Notes: generated from the letters alone by a model not told the origin. 11,500 nt of DNA from Savagea sp. (GCA_030152585.1 JASLJC010000134.1:1-11500); one strand, 5' to 3'; counted from the first letter of the stretch, positions 1-7,042 are shown. Translations and numbers: made by a program.

Positions 1-29
1 CCATTTTCTAATCTGGAGGTGAATTTACT

Positions 30-278
30 ATGCCAATTATCCAAGGTGCTATTAAACGTGTACGTCAAGCTGAAAAAGCGACGAAACGTAACCGTGATAA
101 AAAAGTTGCTATGCGTTTAGCTATCCGTTCTGCAAAAGAAGCGATTGAAGCAGACGCTGCAAACAAAGGTGAACTTATCCAAGAAGCGGTACGTCACTTA
201 GACAAAGCAGCGCGTACTGGACTTGTCCACAAAAACGCAGCAGCTCGTCAAAAATCACGTCTTATGAAACAAGCATAA
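30..278 (+). CDS. rpsT: 30S ribosomal protein S20
   Basis: Ribosomal protein S20 binds 16S rRNA and takes part in early assembly of the small subunit. The 82-residue product has the normal family length. It is strongly basic, starts with a segment rich in Lys and Arg (about residues 9-30), and keeps the conserved GLVHKNAAARQKSRL block near the C-terminus, which is typical of bacterial S20. The ATG is preceded by GGAGGTG at good spacing. It is the only large gene on the plus strand and converges on holA; rpsT sits beside holA in B. subtilis as well. Its promoter lies left of the window. Transcription should stop at the hairpin starting 33 bases after the stop codon. Identification is firm. Confidence 0.97.
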   Translation: MPIIQGAIKRVRQAEKATKRNRDKKVAMRLAIRSAKEAIEADAANKGELIQEAVRHLDKAARTGLVHKNAAARQKSRLMKQA

Positions 279-310
279 TTCGTTTGTTATAAAAAGAACG
301 ATGCAAAATA

Positions 311-355
311 AAAACCTAGTTACTATTGATTCGATTAATAGTAACTAGGTTTTTT
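311..355 (+). terminator. Bidirectional intrinsic terminator after rpsT
   Basis: A perfect 17-bp stem joins 311-327 (AAAACCTAGTTACTATT) and 337-353 around a 9-base loop. The stem is followed by a run of T on the plus strand and, because the left flank is A-rich, also on the minus strand. It should end rpsT transcripts and may also catch leftward transcripts that pass holA. Confidence 0.9.
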
Positions 356-415
356 CGTTTTATCATAAGTAGTGAAACTCGGTTCTATAATATATGTTGG
401 GATTTCTACACAATT

Positions 416-476
416 CCTTCGAATGTGCAGACGCTAGCGGAATAGCGAGCCCGCGACAAGCATGCAAAATTGAAGG
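416..476. repeat. GC-rich imperfect palindrome, possible dispersed intergenic element
   Basis: Outer arms 416-429 (CCTTCGAATGTGCA) and 463-476 (TGCAAAATTGAAGG) are complementary at 11 of 14 positions. The interior (430-462) contains a smaller imperfect palindrome, GCTAGCGGAATAGCGAGC. The region is much richer in G and C than its surroundings and has no reading frame. It looks like a repetitive extragenic palindrome. With one copy visible, its repeat nature is inference. Confidence 0.45.
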
Positions 477-489
477 TTTTATGCATAAA

Positions 490-543
490 AATAAAATCCA
501 GCATCCACTTATTTCAAAACAAAGGGATACTGGATTTTTATTT
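490..543 (-). terminator. Bidirectional terminator downstream of holA
   Basis: Arms 494-506 (AAATCCAGCATCC) and 525-537 (GGATACTGGATTT) pair with a single mismatch around an 18-base loop. T-rich tails follow in both directions. On the minus strand it lies about 110 bases past the holA stop and is the first good terminator for that transcript. The flanking 544-566 carries the reverse complement of AGAGGCTGGGACAAAC; I recall similar GGCTGGGACA motifs beside terminators in other Bacilli, from memory and unchecked. Confidence 0.75.
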
Positions 544-651
544 GGCTAGAGTTTGTCCCAGCCTCTTTTACGCACACTTATAAAAAACGACAATAGGATA
601 GATGATCTTCATCAACAAAAAGAGGAATCAGTCAATTCCATACTTTGACTT

Positions 652-1662
652 CTATTGGGTACGAATAGGATCGGAGAAAAAAATATCGAGTAAATGTTCT
701 CGTTTAATTGACGTTGTTTTTAACTTAAAATCGATAGTCGCTAAACGGTATAAAATTTCCATCAAACGTTCAGGTGATGGCAATTGACGATTATCTAACA
801 CGAGTTTGACACGATAATGATGAACTTTTAACAACTTTGCAATTTCATAACGTTCATATCCTTTTTGGCGTAATGTCGTGACATGTAACATTAGACGAAT
901 TTGCCCTGCAATTAATGCATTCAATGCGATCGGTTCATTACCATTTGCTAATAAATCATGATAAATGGCCAATGCTTGATTCGTATCTCCTTGAATATAT
1001 GCATCTGTCAATGCAAAAACATTCATCTCCGGTGTCTGGGTAATTAATTGTTCTATCATCTCTTCAGTAATCGGCTCTCCATTAGCATACGTCGCTAATT
1101 TTTCGATTTCTGTTGACAACTTCAGCAATTCATCTCCTACACGCGCTAACAGTTTCTCTGCTAACATCGTCGACAGAGTCGTCCCTTCTACTTGTGCTCT
1201 TTTTTGAACCCACTTTAACAACGCTGGACCTTCTAAAGGATCTGCTTCAATAATTGTCGCATGTTCTTTCATAAATTTCGTCACTTTTTTTCGTCCATCT
1301 AACTTTTCATACGGCGCTGTAAATACGACGACAGCACTCGGAGAAGGATGTTCTAAATAACGATAAATGCTATCTAAATAATGCTCGACTTGTTCTTTTC
1401 CACGTTCGGGAGGTTTTAAAAAACTAGCATGTCGGGCGATAATATACTTTTTTTCTGTGAAAAAAGGAATCGTATCGGCTTCTTCAATTACTGCTTCTAC
1501 TGGCGTTCGTTCTAAGTCGTATTCTGTCACTTCATATGATACAGTAGCTAAAGCTTCTTCAATTTTACGAATTGCTTCATCTATAACATACTGCTCTGTA
1601 CCGATAATACAATAGACGGGTTGTACTTTTCCTTTTTTTAAGTCTGTCCAAACGCTTGACAT
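652..1662 (-). CDS. holA: DNA polymerase III subunit delta (clamp-loader subunit)
   Basis: The delta subunit of the clamp loader opens the beta sliding clamp so that it can be placed on DNA. The 336-residue product has the family's usual length and features. An N-terminal part (about 1-140) has the PVYCIIGTEQYVIDEAI start, the DTIPFFTEKKYIIAR segment and PYEKLDGRKKVTK. A helical C-terminal part includes EMNVFALTDA and the block KLLKVHHYRVKLVLDN, both typical of the HolA/YqeN family. The ATG follows GGAGGG at seven bases. It lies 130 bases after comEC on the same strand, in the B. subtilis order, and may be reached by transcripts from comEA or by its own promoter inside that gap; I found no convincing one. 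Confidence 0.95.
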   Translation of the reverse strand: MSSVWTDLKKGKVQPVYCIIGTEQYVIDEAIRKIEEALATVSYEVTEYDLERTPVEAVIEEADTIPFFTEKKYIIARHASFLKPPERGKEQVEHYLDSIYRYLEHPSPSAVVVFTAPYEKLDGRKKVTKFMKEHATIIEADPLEGPALLKWVQKRAQVEGTTLSTMLAEKLLARVGDELLKLSTEIEKLATYANGEPITEEMIEQLITQTPEMNVFALTDAYIQGDTNQALAIYHDLLANGNEPIALNALIAGQIRLMLHVTTLRQKGYERYEIAKLLKVHHYRVKLVLDNRQLPSPERLMEILYRLATIDFKLKTTSIKREHLLDIFFSDPIRTQ

Positions 1663-1683
1663 GACGTAGCCCTCCTTTATGAG
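1656..1683 (+). promoter_or_regulatory. Candidate sigma-A promoter for the small ORF at 1710
   Basis: TTGACA at 1656-1661 and TATGAG at 1678-1683 are 16 bases apart, a perfect -35 and a four-of-six -10. Transcription would begin near 1690, about 20 bases before the start codon at 1710. The -35 box overlaps the start of holA on the other strand, so a chance match is possible. Confidence 0.4.
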
Positions 1684-1697
1684 TCATTTTAAAATGA
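1684..1697. repeat. 14-bp perfect palindrome between divergent holA and small ORF
   Basis: TCATTTTAAAATGA is a perfect palindrome between the two divergent start regions. It lies just downstream of the candidate -10 box for the small ORF. It could be an operator, but its AT-richness means chance cannot be ruled out. Confidence 0.4.
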
Positions 1698-1709
1698 AAG
1701 GATGATTTT

Positions 1710-1811
1710 ATGCTTCCACTTATTCCATTTATAATCAGTGCTACTTTTATGTTTTTAGGCTTTTCTGTAACACTCGTTTTATGGTCGTTCGTTCAATTAC
1801 TGTTTTCATAA
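1710..1811 (+). CDS. Small hydrophobic membrane peptide, 33 residues, in the yqzM position
   Basis: This reading frame encodes a peptide starting MLPLIPFIISATFMFLGFSV and ending WSFVQLLFS. It contains no Asp, Glu, Lys, Arg or His and would form one membrane span along almost its whole length. AAAGGA stands seven bases before the ATG, and a TTGACA/TATGAG promoter candidate lies upstream. Only its last 19 bases overlap comEC (tail to tail); the rest fills space that otherwise has no gene. In B. subtilis the small membrane protein gene yqzM sits between comEC and holA, so by position this may be its counterpart. I see no clear sequence match, and the charged N-terminus I recall for YqzM is missing. 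It could also be a chance frame, a regulatory peptide or a toxin-like peptide. Confidence 0.55.
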   Translation: MLPLIPFIISATFMFLGFSVTLVLWSFVQLLFS

Positions 1812-4045
1812 CATGTAAACCATTCTTTGTTTCGCTTCCAATGATACGTAATTGTACGACATGTCGCCGTCTCATACGTTTGAATGTTATAACGTTTTAA
1901 TCGTTCGATTACTTCTTCGTGCGGATGATTATATCGATTGTGTCGTCCAGCACTTATTATCGCATAATCTGGACGTAGCCATTGAATCCACGGTTCTGAA
2001 CTCGATGTTTTACTTCCATGATGACCGACTTTTAACAAGGCAGGACTAGTTCGTCTCTCTCCAAGACGTCGAAGTAACCGATACTCCCCTTCTTCTTCCA
2101 AGTCTCCCATCAACCAAATATGGCGGTGAGGAAGTGTCACTTGTAAGACGAGTGAGCTATCATTATCTTGATAAGGCTCCCCTTTGACAGGAGATTGATA
2201 CGTAAATTGACTACTTCCAATACTCCATTGATCCGATGCACTAGGCGTCCTTAATGGAATATGGCGTTCTTTCGCTTGATGCAGCAATGTTTCCATCTGC
2301 TGTTTCATTTCACTACCTGCCGGATAATGCAACGAATGAACACGCATTTCTTCTATGACTTCATCGGCACCTTCCATATGATCAGCATCGGCATGTGTAA
2401 TGATTAAAGCATCAATCGTATGAATACCTCGGCCTTTTAAATACGGAACGACAATAGAACGACCTACTTCATACGGTTTCTTTTTCACTTTCCATTCTTC
2501 ATCTTCCCATCGAACGACTCCTCCTGTATCGATAACATACACTGCTTGTCGATATGGGAGTTCTATGATTGTACTGTCACCTTGACCGACGTCTAAAAAC
2601 GTCACCCGGCCTTCACTGTCAAAATAAGGTCGGCATTGGATGACGATAATCGGTATCATTAAAATAATCCATGCAAAACGGTGACGCCATGTTTTTTCCA
2701 TTCGAATAAGAAAATAAAAAATCGAACCGAATGCAATCATTATTTCTATCGCGGTTAATTTTCCACCTACCCACATTTGTTCTGGAAAAGAACCGAGTTG
2801 CAACGTCCAACGTTCAATCATTAAACGAATCGGCTCGTACCATCGTAACAAAATTTCGACAAGCTGTGGGAAAAGAAAAGAGCCGACGATAAAAAATAAT
2901 TGTAACGGCAAAATAAATATCGTATAAAGTGGAACGTAAAAAATATTGGTGATGAGAGATGATATCGAAATCTCGTAAAAATGATATAAAATAATCGGAT
3001 ACAAAACGAGTTGTGTCAACCCTGTAATGATCATACCTTGTATGAACCGAGATTGAACCGCACTCAAAATCGTTGCACTATATATGATAGTCGCTGTAGC
3101 TAAATAAGACAGTTGAAAGCCGACATGAAAAACCGCATGCGGATTATAAAAAACATATAATAGTGCACTAAGCGCTAATGCATCTGTAATATCAAACCGA
3201 TCGCGATAACGAAGCGCTATTAATAAACTCATCGTCATTAGAACTGAACGCCAAACAGACGGGGCTCCTCCTGTCAAGATCGCATACATCGGTAACCATA
3301 ATAGCAATAAAATAAAGACGACTTCATGGCGCACGTGTAACCGCAATAATCCTTCTCGAATTATAAATGTCACAAGTCCAACATGTAATCCTGATATTGC
3401 AAATAAATGAGTAATACCTAACCTTTCATACGCGCGACGCGTTTCAACATCCATTTCACTCCGATCTCCAATTAATAACGCAAGTGCTTCACTTTGCAAA
3501 CGAGGCGGAAATATCGTCATAATATGTTCTTTTAATTGCATTCGCTGATGCGTCCCTATATATGTATAAAAAGGGCGTTCTTCTAAAATATTCAGTGTAT
3601 GCACTTGAATGATTCCTGAACCTTTATTACTTTTTAGAAAGTCAGCGGTTTGAAACGTATAGCAGTGCGCACCTTTTTCAACCGGCATGATTTCTCCTGC
3701 TACTTTCCATTTATAGCGATATTCTTCGACTTTCTCAAACTGTCGTTTTTCTTGTTCCTTTTCGGCATAATATTTCACAAAATAACGTTCTCGTTCAGAT
3801 GTTTGTATCCAAGCCGTCATCGTTGAACCATTCCAATTCGGTTCGGTCACAAAATGACCTTCGACTTCAATCGGTCCTTCTTCTTTTATTTCCGGAACAT
3901 GTCCATGTAAATAAAACAAACTAATACTACTGACAACAACGATTCTAAAAAAAGTAGACCACGATAATACACGATACAACAACCAGCTACTATACGCAAC
4001 ATAGAATAAAAGCGCCATCGTCGTTCCGTGTACGATAAACGACAT
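1793..4045 (-). CDS. comEC: DNA uptake channel protein ComEC/Rec2
   Basis: ComEC forms the membrane channel through which single-stranded DNA enters during natural transformation. The 750 residues are close to the usual length (B. subtilis about 776). In order: two N-terminal membrane segments (about 10-48), a soluble domain (about 55-180), the multi-span competence domain (about 185-465) with HLFAISGLHVG near 215 and GGAPSVWRS near 262, and a C-terminal metallo-beta-lactamase-like domain. The last has LDVGQGDS near 481, the metal motif HADADH near 550, a conserved D in YVIDTGG, and VGHHGSKTSSSE near 675. These motifs are intact, so the gene looks functional. It is the third gene of the com unit, 23 bases after comEB. 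The ATG has no good ribosome binding site; translation may be coupled, or the later ATG at residue 10 may be used. Confidence 0.95.
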   Translation of the reverse strand: MSFIVHGTTMALLFYVAYSSWLLYRVLSWSTFFRIVVVSSISLFYLHGHVPEIKEEGPIEVEGHFVTEPNWNGSTMTAWIQTSERERYFVKYYAEKEQEKRQFEKVEEYRYKWKVAGEIMPVEKGAHCYTFQTADFLKSNKGSGIIQVHTLNILEERPFYTYIGTHQRMQLKEHIMTIFPPRLQSEALALLIGDRSEMDVETRRAYERLGITHLFAISGLHVGLVTFIIREGLLRLHVRHEVVFILLLLWLPMYAILTGGAPSVWRSVLMTMSLLIALRYRDRFDITDALALSALLYVFYNPHAVFHVGFQLSYLATATIIYSATILSAVQSRFIQGMIITGLTQLVLYPIILYHFYEISISSLITNIFYVPLYTIFILPLQLFFIVGSFLFPQLVEILLRWYEPIRLMIERWTLQLGSFPEQMWVGGKLTAIEIMIAFGSIFYFLIRMEKTWRHRFAWIILMIPIIVIQCRPYFDSEGRVTFLDVGQGDSTIIELPYRQAVYVIDTGGVVRWEDEEWKVKKKPYEVGRSIVVPYLKGRGIHTIDALIITHADADHMEGADEVIEEMRVHSLHYPAGSEMKQQMETLLHQAKERHIPLRTPSASDQWSIGSSQFTYQSPVKGEPYQDNDSSLVLQVTLPHRHIWLMGDLEEEGEYRLLRRLGERRTSPALLKVGHHGSKTSSSEPWIQWLRPDYAIISAGRHNRYNHPHEEVIERLKRYNIQTYETATCRTITYHWKRNKEWFTCYENSN

Positions 4046-4068
4046 CGTTACGACGATGATCGCATCAT

Positions 4069-4644
4069 CTATGATTCGATATGTACCCCGAATAATTGTT
4101 CGACCCTTTCTTTGTACGAGTCGAGAGTTGTAGATTGTGGAGCATGACGTTCTACTTCTTGTAACAGTTCATGTATTAATGTTAATTTTTCATCGAATTG
4201 TGTGTCGATCTTACGCGCATCAAAAGCGATTTTTTGAACGTGTACACCGGATTCCATTAACAATTGAATCGCAAATGGGTCATTTCGGTAATCTTCCGCA
4301 TAGTAAACACGCTCAATTCCAGCTTGAATCAACGATTTCGTACATTGTAAACAAGGGAAATGTGTCACATAAATTGTTGCACCTTTTGTAGATATCCCAT
4401 ATTTTGCACATTGAAGAAGTGCATTCATTTCTGCATGTATCGTTCGCACACAATGATTGTCGACGACGTGACAACCGACATCGACGCAATGATCTCCTCC
4501 TGAGATCGAACCGTTATAACCACTTGCAACAATTCGATGATCACGTACAATCGTTGCACCGACTGATAAACGATTACATGTACTTCGAACTGCTAATAAA
4601 TGACTTTGTGCCATAAAAAACTCTTCCCACGTCACACGTTTCAT
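4069..4644 (-). CDS. comEB: dCMP deaminase family protein ComEB
   Basis: This cytidine/deoxycytidylate deaminase family member is expected to convert dCMP to dUMP, feeding dTMP synthesis. The 191 residues carry both zinc-site motifs: HAE at 70-72 (in TIHAEMNAL) and PCLQC at 97-101. The substrate-site sequence SGYNGSISG is near 41-49, and a further Cys/His cluster lies between about 53 and 65, as in dCMP deaminases with a second zinc site. AGGAGG stands seven bases before the ATG and overlaps the comEA stop codon, which suggests coupled translation. It is in the com operon by conserved position; in B. subtilis it is known not to be needed for transformation, so its role here is probably nucleotide metabolism. 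Confidence 0.95.
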   Translation of the reverse strand: MKRVTWEEFFMAQSHLLAVRSTCNRLSVGATIVRDHRIVASGYNGSISGGDHCVDVGCHVVDNHCVRTIHAEMNALLQCAKYGISTKGATIYVTHFPCLQCTKSLIQAGIERVYYAEDYRNDPFAIQLLMESGVHVQKIAFDARKIDTQFDEKLTLIHELLQEVERHAPQSTTLDSYKERVEQLFGVHIES

Positions 4645-4655
4645 ACAATGTCCTC

Positions 4656-5264
4656 CTATTTTACATCAAAGTAAGGTGATATATTTTCGAATGTTTTTTC
4701 ACCGATTCCTGAGACATTCATAATCTCTTCTTTGTGGCGAAAAGATGTCTCTTCTCTATACTGCATAATCGCTTCTGCTTTCGCAGGACCAATTCCAGGT
4801 ATCGTCATTAATTGCTCTTTTGTCGCTTCATTAATATTTACAAGCGGTCGCTCTGTTGAAGTAGTCGTCGCTTCATTTTCTTTTTCAGCTTCTACTTCTT
4901 CTTCCGTCGGCACGTAAATGAGCATTTCATCTTGAAGGCGCGTCGCATAATTTAATGAAGCGGTCGCAGCGGATGGCAATACACCTCCTGCTTTTTTGAT
5001 TGCATCAATTAGACGGTCACCTTCTACCATTTCATACACTCCAGGATTTTTTACTTGCCCTTTAATATCAATGACTATCTTTTCATCGACACCTGATACG
5101 TCTTCCTGTTCTGTTGACTCGATTGTTTCTTGTGTGAAATGTTCAAACGTCTGTTCTTCTTTCGGAGAAGTAAAAATAAAAGCAATAAATAATAATATAA
5201 TAACGATTCCGACAACACTATACGACTTCCAATAGGCGAAAACGTGTTCTTTTATCGCATCCAC
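4656..5264 (-). CDS. comEA: Competence DNA receptor ComEA
   Basis: ComEA is a membrane-anchored protein that binds double-stranded DNA outside the cell and passes it to ComEC. The 202 residues comprise a single N-terminal membrane anchor (about 16-34), an acidic linker, an SLBB domain (about 62-118, VIDIKGQVKNPGVYEM), a low-complexity Glu/Thr linker, and a C-terminal helix-hairpin-helix pair (about 141-202). The last has INEATKEQLMTIPGIGPAKA and VSGIGEKTFENI, the DNA-binding part. The start is GTG at 5262-5264, nine bases after GAGGAG; an out-of-frame ATG overlaps it four bases on. First gene of the com unit with its own promoter. comER, its neighbour in B. subtilis, is missing here. Confidence 0.95.
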   Translation of the reverse strand: MDAIKEHVFAYWKSYSVVGIVIILLFIAFIFTSPKEEQTFEHFTQETIESTEQEDVSGVDEKIVIDIKGQVKNPGVYEMVEGDRLIDAIKKAGGVLPSAATASLNYATRLQDEMLIYVPTEEEVEAEKENEATTTSTERPLVNINEATKEQLMTIPGIGPAKAEAIMQYREETSFRHKEEIMNVSGIGEKTFENISPYFDVK

Positions 5265-5293
5265 TTTCTACAGCTCCTCACTCTTTTTATTTC

Positions 5294-5322
5294 ACTATTG
5301 ACGAATTTGTTTTTATTGTCAA
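5294..5322 (-). promoter_or_regulatory. Sigma-A-like promoter for comEA
   Basis: On the minus strand TTGACA (5317-5322) is followed after exactly 17 bases by AATAGT (5294-5299), four of six matches to the -10 box. Transcription would start near 5287, about 23 bases before the comEA GTG. It is located just after the terminator that closes the yqe unit, where a promoter is needed. Confidence 0.6.
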
Positions 5323-5324
5323 TA
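5296..5324. repeat. Inverted repeat spanning the comEA promoter
   Basis: TATTGAC (5296-5302) and GTCAATA (5318-5324) are perfect 7-bp inverted arms with a 15-base spacer. Their centres are 22 bases apart, about two helical turns, and they cover the -10 and -35 boxes. This is the geometry of a repressor operator, but part of the match comes from the TTGACA box itself. Confidence 0.45.
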
Positions 5325-5350
5325 TTCCTTTTTTATTGTTAGAAAGCGAA

Positions 5351-5379
5351 AAGAAACGACTTTTTTAAAATCGTTTCTT
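5351..5379 (-). terminator. Intrinsic terminator after yqeM
   Basis: AAGAAACGA (5351-5359) pairs perfectly with TCGTTTCTT (5371-5379) around an A/T-rich loop. A-rich and T-rich flanks follow on both sides. It lies about 37 bases past the yqeM stop and before the comEA promoter, so it should separate the yqe and com units. The stem is AT-rich and may be leaky. Confidence 0.65.
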
Positions 5380-5415
5380 CTTTTTGAAATTTCAGCGATA
5401 AACGAACGAGTTATT

Positions 5416-6135
5416 TTATTTCGTTACACAAATAAAATAACGTTCATTTTCTTCTGTATAAACGTCTCCTACATCTCCTTCAACATACGTAATCGACCAA
5501 TCGTATTGTTGTAATGCAGTCGTAAAGTACGTTAATGGATAAATCGTCTGTTCATGTGTTTCTTCCGTTCGGTCATAAGTACCGTCTTCTCGTTTCGTAT
5601 AAAACAAAAGAGAAGAACGTATGCCATACTCACCGATCGCTTCTGTTGTCCAAATATAAGAACTCATCTCATCATCATAAACGAAGGGACTTTCATATAG
5701 AAAGATATCATATTTTTCTTCTGAATGAATATCGAATAAAAAGACGCCACCTTTTTTTAAACTATGCGCGACACGAGCAAATGTCGTTTCAATTTGTTCA
5801 AATGTCGAGGCGTAATTTAAAACATCTAATGTTGAAACGACAGCGTCAAATTGCTCTTGTTCTTCTATTTCTTCCATTGAACGTACATACCACGTTCCTT
5901 CTGGTACATTTCGACGCGCTGTTTCAATCATAGACGACGACAAGTCATACCCTGTGACGTGCGCACCTTTTGCAATGAGCATCGCACCTAATCGACCGGT
6001 TCCACAACCGATATCTAAAATGGCACGTCCTTCTAACGACCCGAGCATTTGCTCGATTCGTTCGACATACGACGTATAGATTTTTTCTTCCATTAATTTA
6101 TCATATAAAGGAGCAAGTGCTGAATAAGCGCTCAT
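5416..6135 (-). CDS. yqeM: Putative SAM-dependent methyltransferase YqeM
   Basis: A class I methyltransferase of the YqeM family whose substrate is unknown to me. The 239-residue product starts MSAYSALAPLYDKLMEE, the usual opening of the family. It has the SAM-binding loop ILDIGCGTGRLG (39-50), an acidic residue at the end of strand 2 (D64 in GYDLSSSM), and the later FDAVVSTLDVLNY and LKKGGVFLFDIHS segments. The start at 6135 is chosen because AGGAG lies upstream at good spacing and the ATG overlaps the rsfS stop as TAATG; the frame stays open for 40 more codons but only inside rsfS. It is the last gene of the yqe unit, in the same order as in B. subtilis. Confidence 0.92.
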   Translation of the reverse strand: MSAYSALAPLYDKLMEEKIYTSYVERIEQMLGSLEGRAILDIGCGTGRLGAMLIAKGAHVTGYDLSSSMIETARRNVPEGTWYVRSMEEIEEQEQFDAVVSTLDVLNYASTFEQIETTFARVAHSLKKGGVFLFDIHSEEKYDIFLYESPFVYDDEMSSYIWTTEAIGEYGIRSSLLFYTKREDGTYDRTEETHEQTIYPLTYFTTALQQYDWSITYVEGDVGDVYTEENERYFICVTK

Positions 6136-6473
6136 TATGCTTCTCCTACAATTATTTCGGGTGCATCTTTCCACAATTTCTCTAAATGATAACGTTGGCG
6201 TTCTTCTTCTTGGAAAATGTGAACGACGACATCTCCTAAATCGAGTAAAATCCAACGTCCATCTTGAAAACCTTCCATTTGACCGACGTCAATTCCTTCT
6301 TTATGTGCTTTTTCAGATACATTGCGTGCGATTGCTTGCGTTTGACGAGTCGTTGTCGCATGTGTAATCACCATGTAATCTGTCATAAGGGATACGTTTT
6401 TCATATTAAGTACGACAATTTCTTTTCCGTGTTTTTCATCAATTGCATCGTAAGCTAATTGTAATTTTGACAT
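6135..6473 (-). CDS. rsfS: Ribosome silencing factor RsfS
   Basis: RsfS binds ribosomal protein L14 on the 50S subunit and blocks subunit joining, lowering translation when nutrients are scarce. The 112 residues hold the family marks: LNMKNVSLMTDYMVITHATT near 22-41 and GRWILLDLGDVVVHIFQEEERQRYHLEKLW near 72-101. Two ATG codons are possible, at 6479 and 6473. I choose 6473 because AAGAAGG is six bases before it but directly touches the earlier ATG. The earlier one would overlap the yqeK stop as ATGA and add two residues. It is placed between yqeK and yqeM as in B. subtilis. Confidence 0.93.
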   Translation of the reverse strand: MSKLQLAYDAIDEKHGKEIVVLNMKNVSLMTDYMVITHATTTRQTQAIARNVSEKAHKEGIDVGQMEGFQDGRWILLDLGDVVVHIFQEEERQRYHLEKLWKDAPEIIVGEA

Positions 6474-6475
6474 GT

Positions 6476-7042
6476 TCATCCTTCTTTCATCATATGTTCA
6501 TTGTAACAAGCGAGCGAATCGGGATAAACCGCTGCTCGTTTTTCGATTAAAAATGCGATTGTATGGCGTATACTTGACGCCATCGCATCATCTAATGGCG
6601 CTGTCTCAGCGAGCTGACGTAACGTTTCAACACCTGGGAAGACGCGCCCTTTTTCTACAAGGTCTGCGATATATACAATTTTTTCTAACGATGTCATCTC
6701 TGCTCTTCCAGTTGTATGATAACGAATCGCATTTAAAATTCCTTCATCTTCTATCCCGAACGTTTCGCGTGCGATAACAGCCCCAGCAGGAGCGTGCCAC
6801 AATTCGTGATGGTAATGTAATACTCCTTCGTCTTCACCGTGTTCGAGAATCAATGCTTTCATTTCTTCTTTGTCCATAAACTTCGCAACATCATGTAAAT
6901 AAGCAGCAAGTTCTGCACGTTGACGAGAGACACCGTGTCGATCAGCTAATTGCCCTGCCATCTCGACGACGCGCTCAACGTGCGCAAATCGTTTTTCTGG
7001 TAATCGTTTCGCTACTTTTTTCGCTACTTTATCGATTTTCAT
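6476..7042 (-). CDS. yqeK: HD-domain Ap4A hydrolase YqeK
   Basis: YqeK-family HD proteins split diadenosine tetraphosphate symmetrically into two ADP; that activity is known for family members and inferred here. The 188 residues show the metal-binding HD motifs: H21 in FAHVERVVEMA, H50-D51 in AAYLHDVAK, H83 in ELWHAPAGA, H109 in IRYHTTG, and D127 in VYIADLVEKGR. AGGAGG stands nine bases before the ATG. The start overlaps the end of nadD by 14 bases and the stop lies at the start of rsfS, so translation is probably coupled. The nadD-yqeK pairing is common in Firmicutes and links NAD synthesis with adenylated-nucleotide turnover. Confidence 0.94.
   Translation of the reverse strand: MKIDKVAKKVAKRLPEKRFAHVERVVEMAGQLADRHGVSRQRAELAAYLHDVAKFMDKEEMKALILEHGEDEGVLHYHHELWHAPAGAVIARETFGIEDEGILNAIRYHTTGRAEMTSLEKIVYIADLVEKGRVFPGVETLRQLAETAPLDDAMASSIRHTIAFLIEKRAAVYPDSLACYNEHMMKEG

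Larger units (their letters stand above)
356..600. other. Long intergenic region between convergent rpsT and holA
   Basis: The complete gap between the two genes is 279-651. I find no credible gene in it. Besides the rpsT terminator it holds a GC-rich imperfect hairpin (416-476), a second terminator (490-543) and the motif TTTGTCCCAGCCTCT (552-566). The GC-rich core contrasts with the AT-rich flanks, which suggests a dispersed repeat element rather than gene remains. A TATAAT-like hexamer at 386-391 lacks a usable -35 box. Confidence 0.5.

Noticed and set aside
363..391. TATAAT hexamer after the rpsT terminator as a promoter
   Set aside because: The hexamer 17 bases upstream (TCATAA) matches the -35 consensus at only two of six positions, and no gene follows on the plus strand.
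544..566. Pseudoknot from GGCT/AGCC and AGAG/CTCT pairs
   Set aside because: The two 4-bp pairs share a base and are too short to trust from one sequence.
602..787. Plus-strand open frame of 61 codons overlapping the 3' end of holA
   Set aside because: It has no good ribosome binding site, resembles no family I know, and most of it is antisense to the well-supported holA.
5340..5415. ComK-box-like A/T pattern near the yqeM terminator
   Set aside because: One near match (AAGA-N5-TTTT) is part of the terminator stem, and no second box at the required spacing is seen.
5535..5933. Plus-strand open frame of 132 codons inside yqeM
   Set aside because: It is antisense to a gene with clear methyltransferase motifs, has no ribosome binding site, and its composition is that of a mirror frame.
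6136..6255. N-terminal extension of yqeM by 40 codons
   Set aside because: The extra residues are basic and low in sense, lie inside rsfS, and the family start and ribosome binding site are at 6135.
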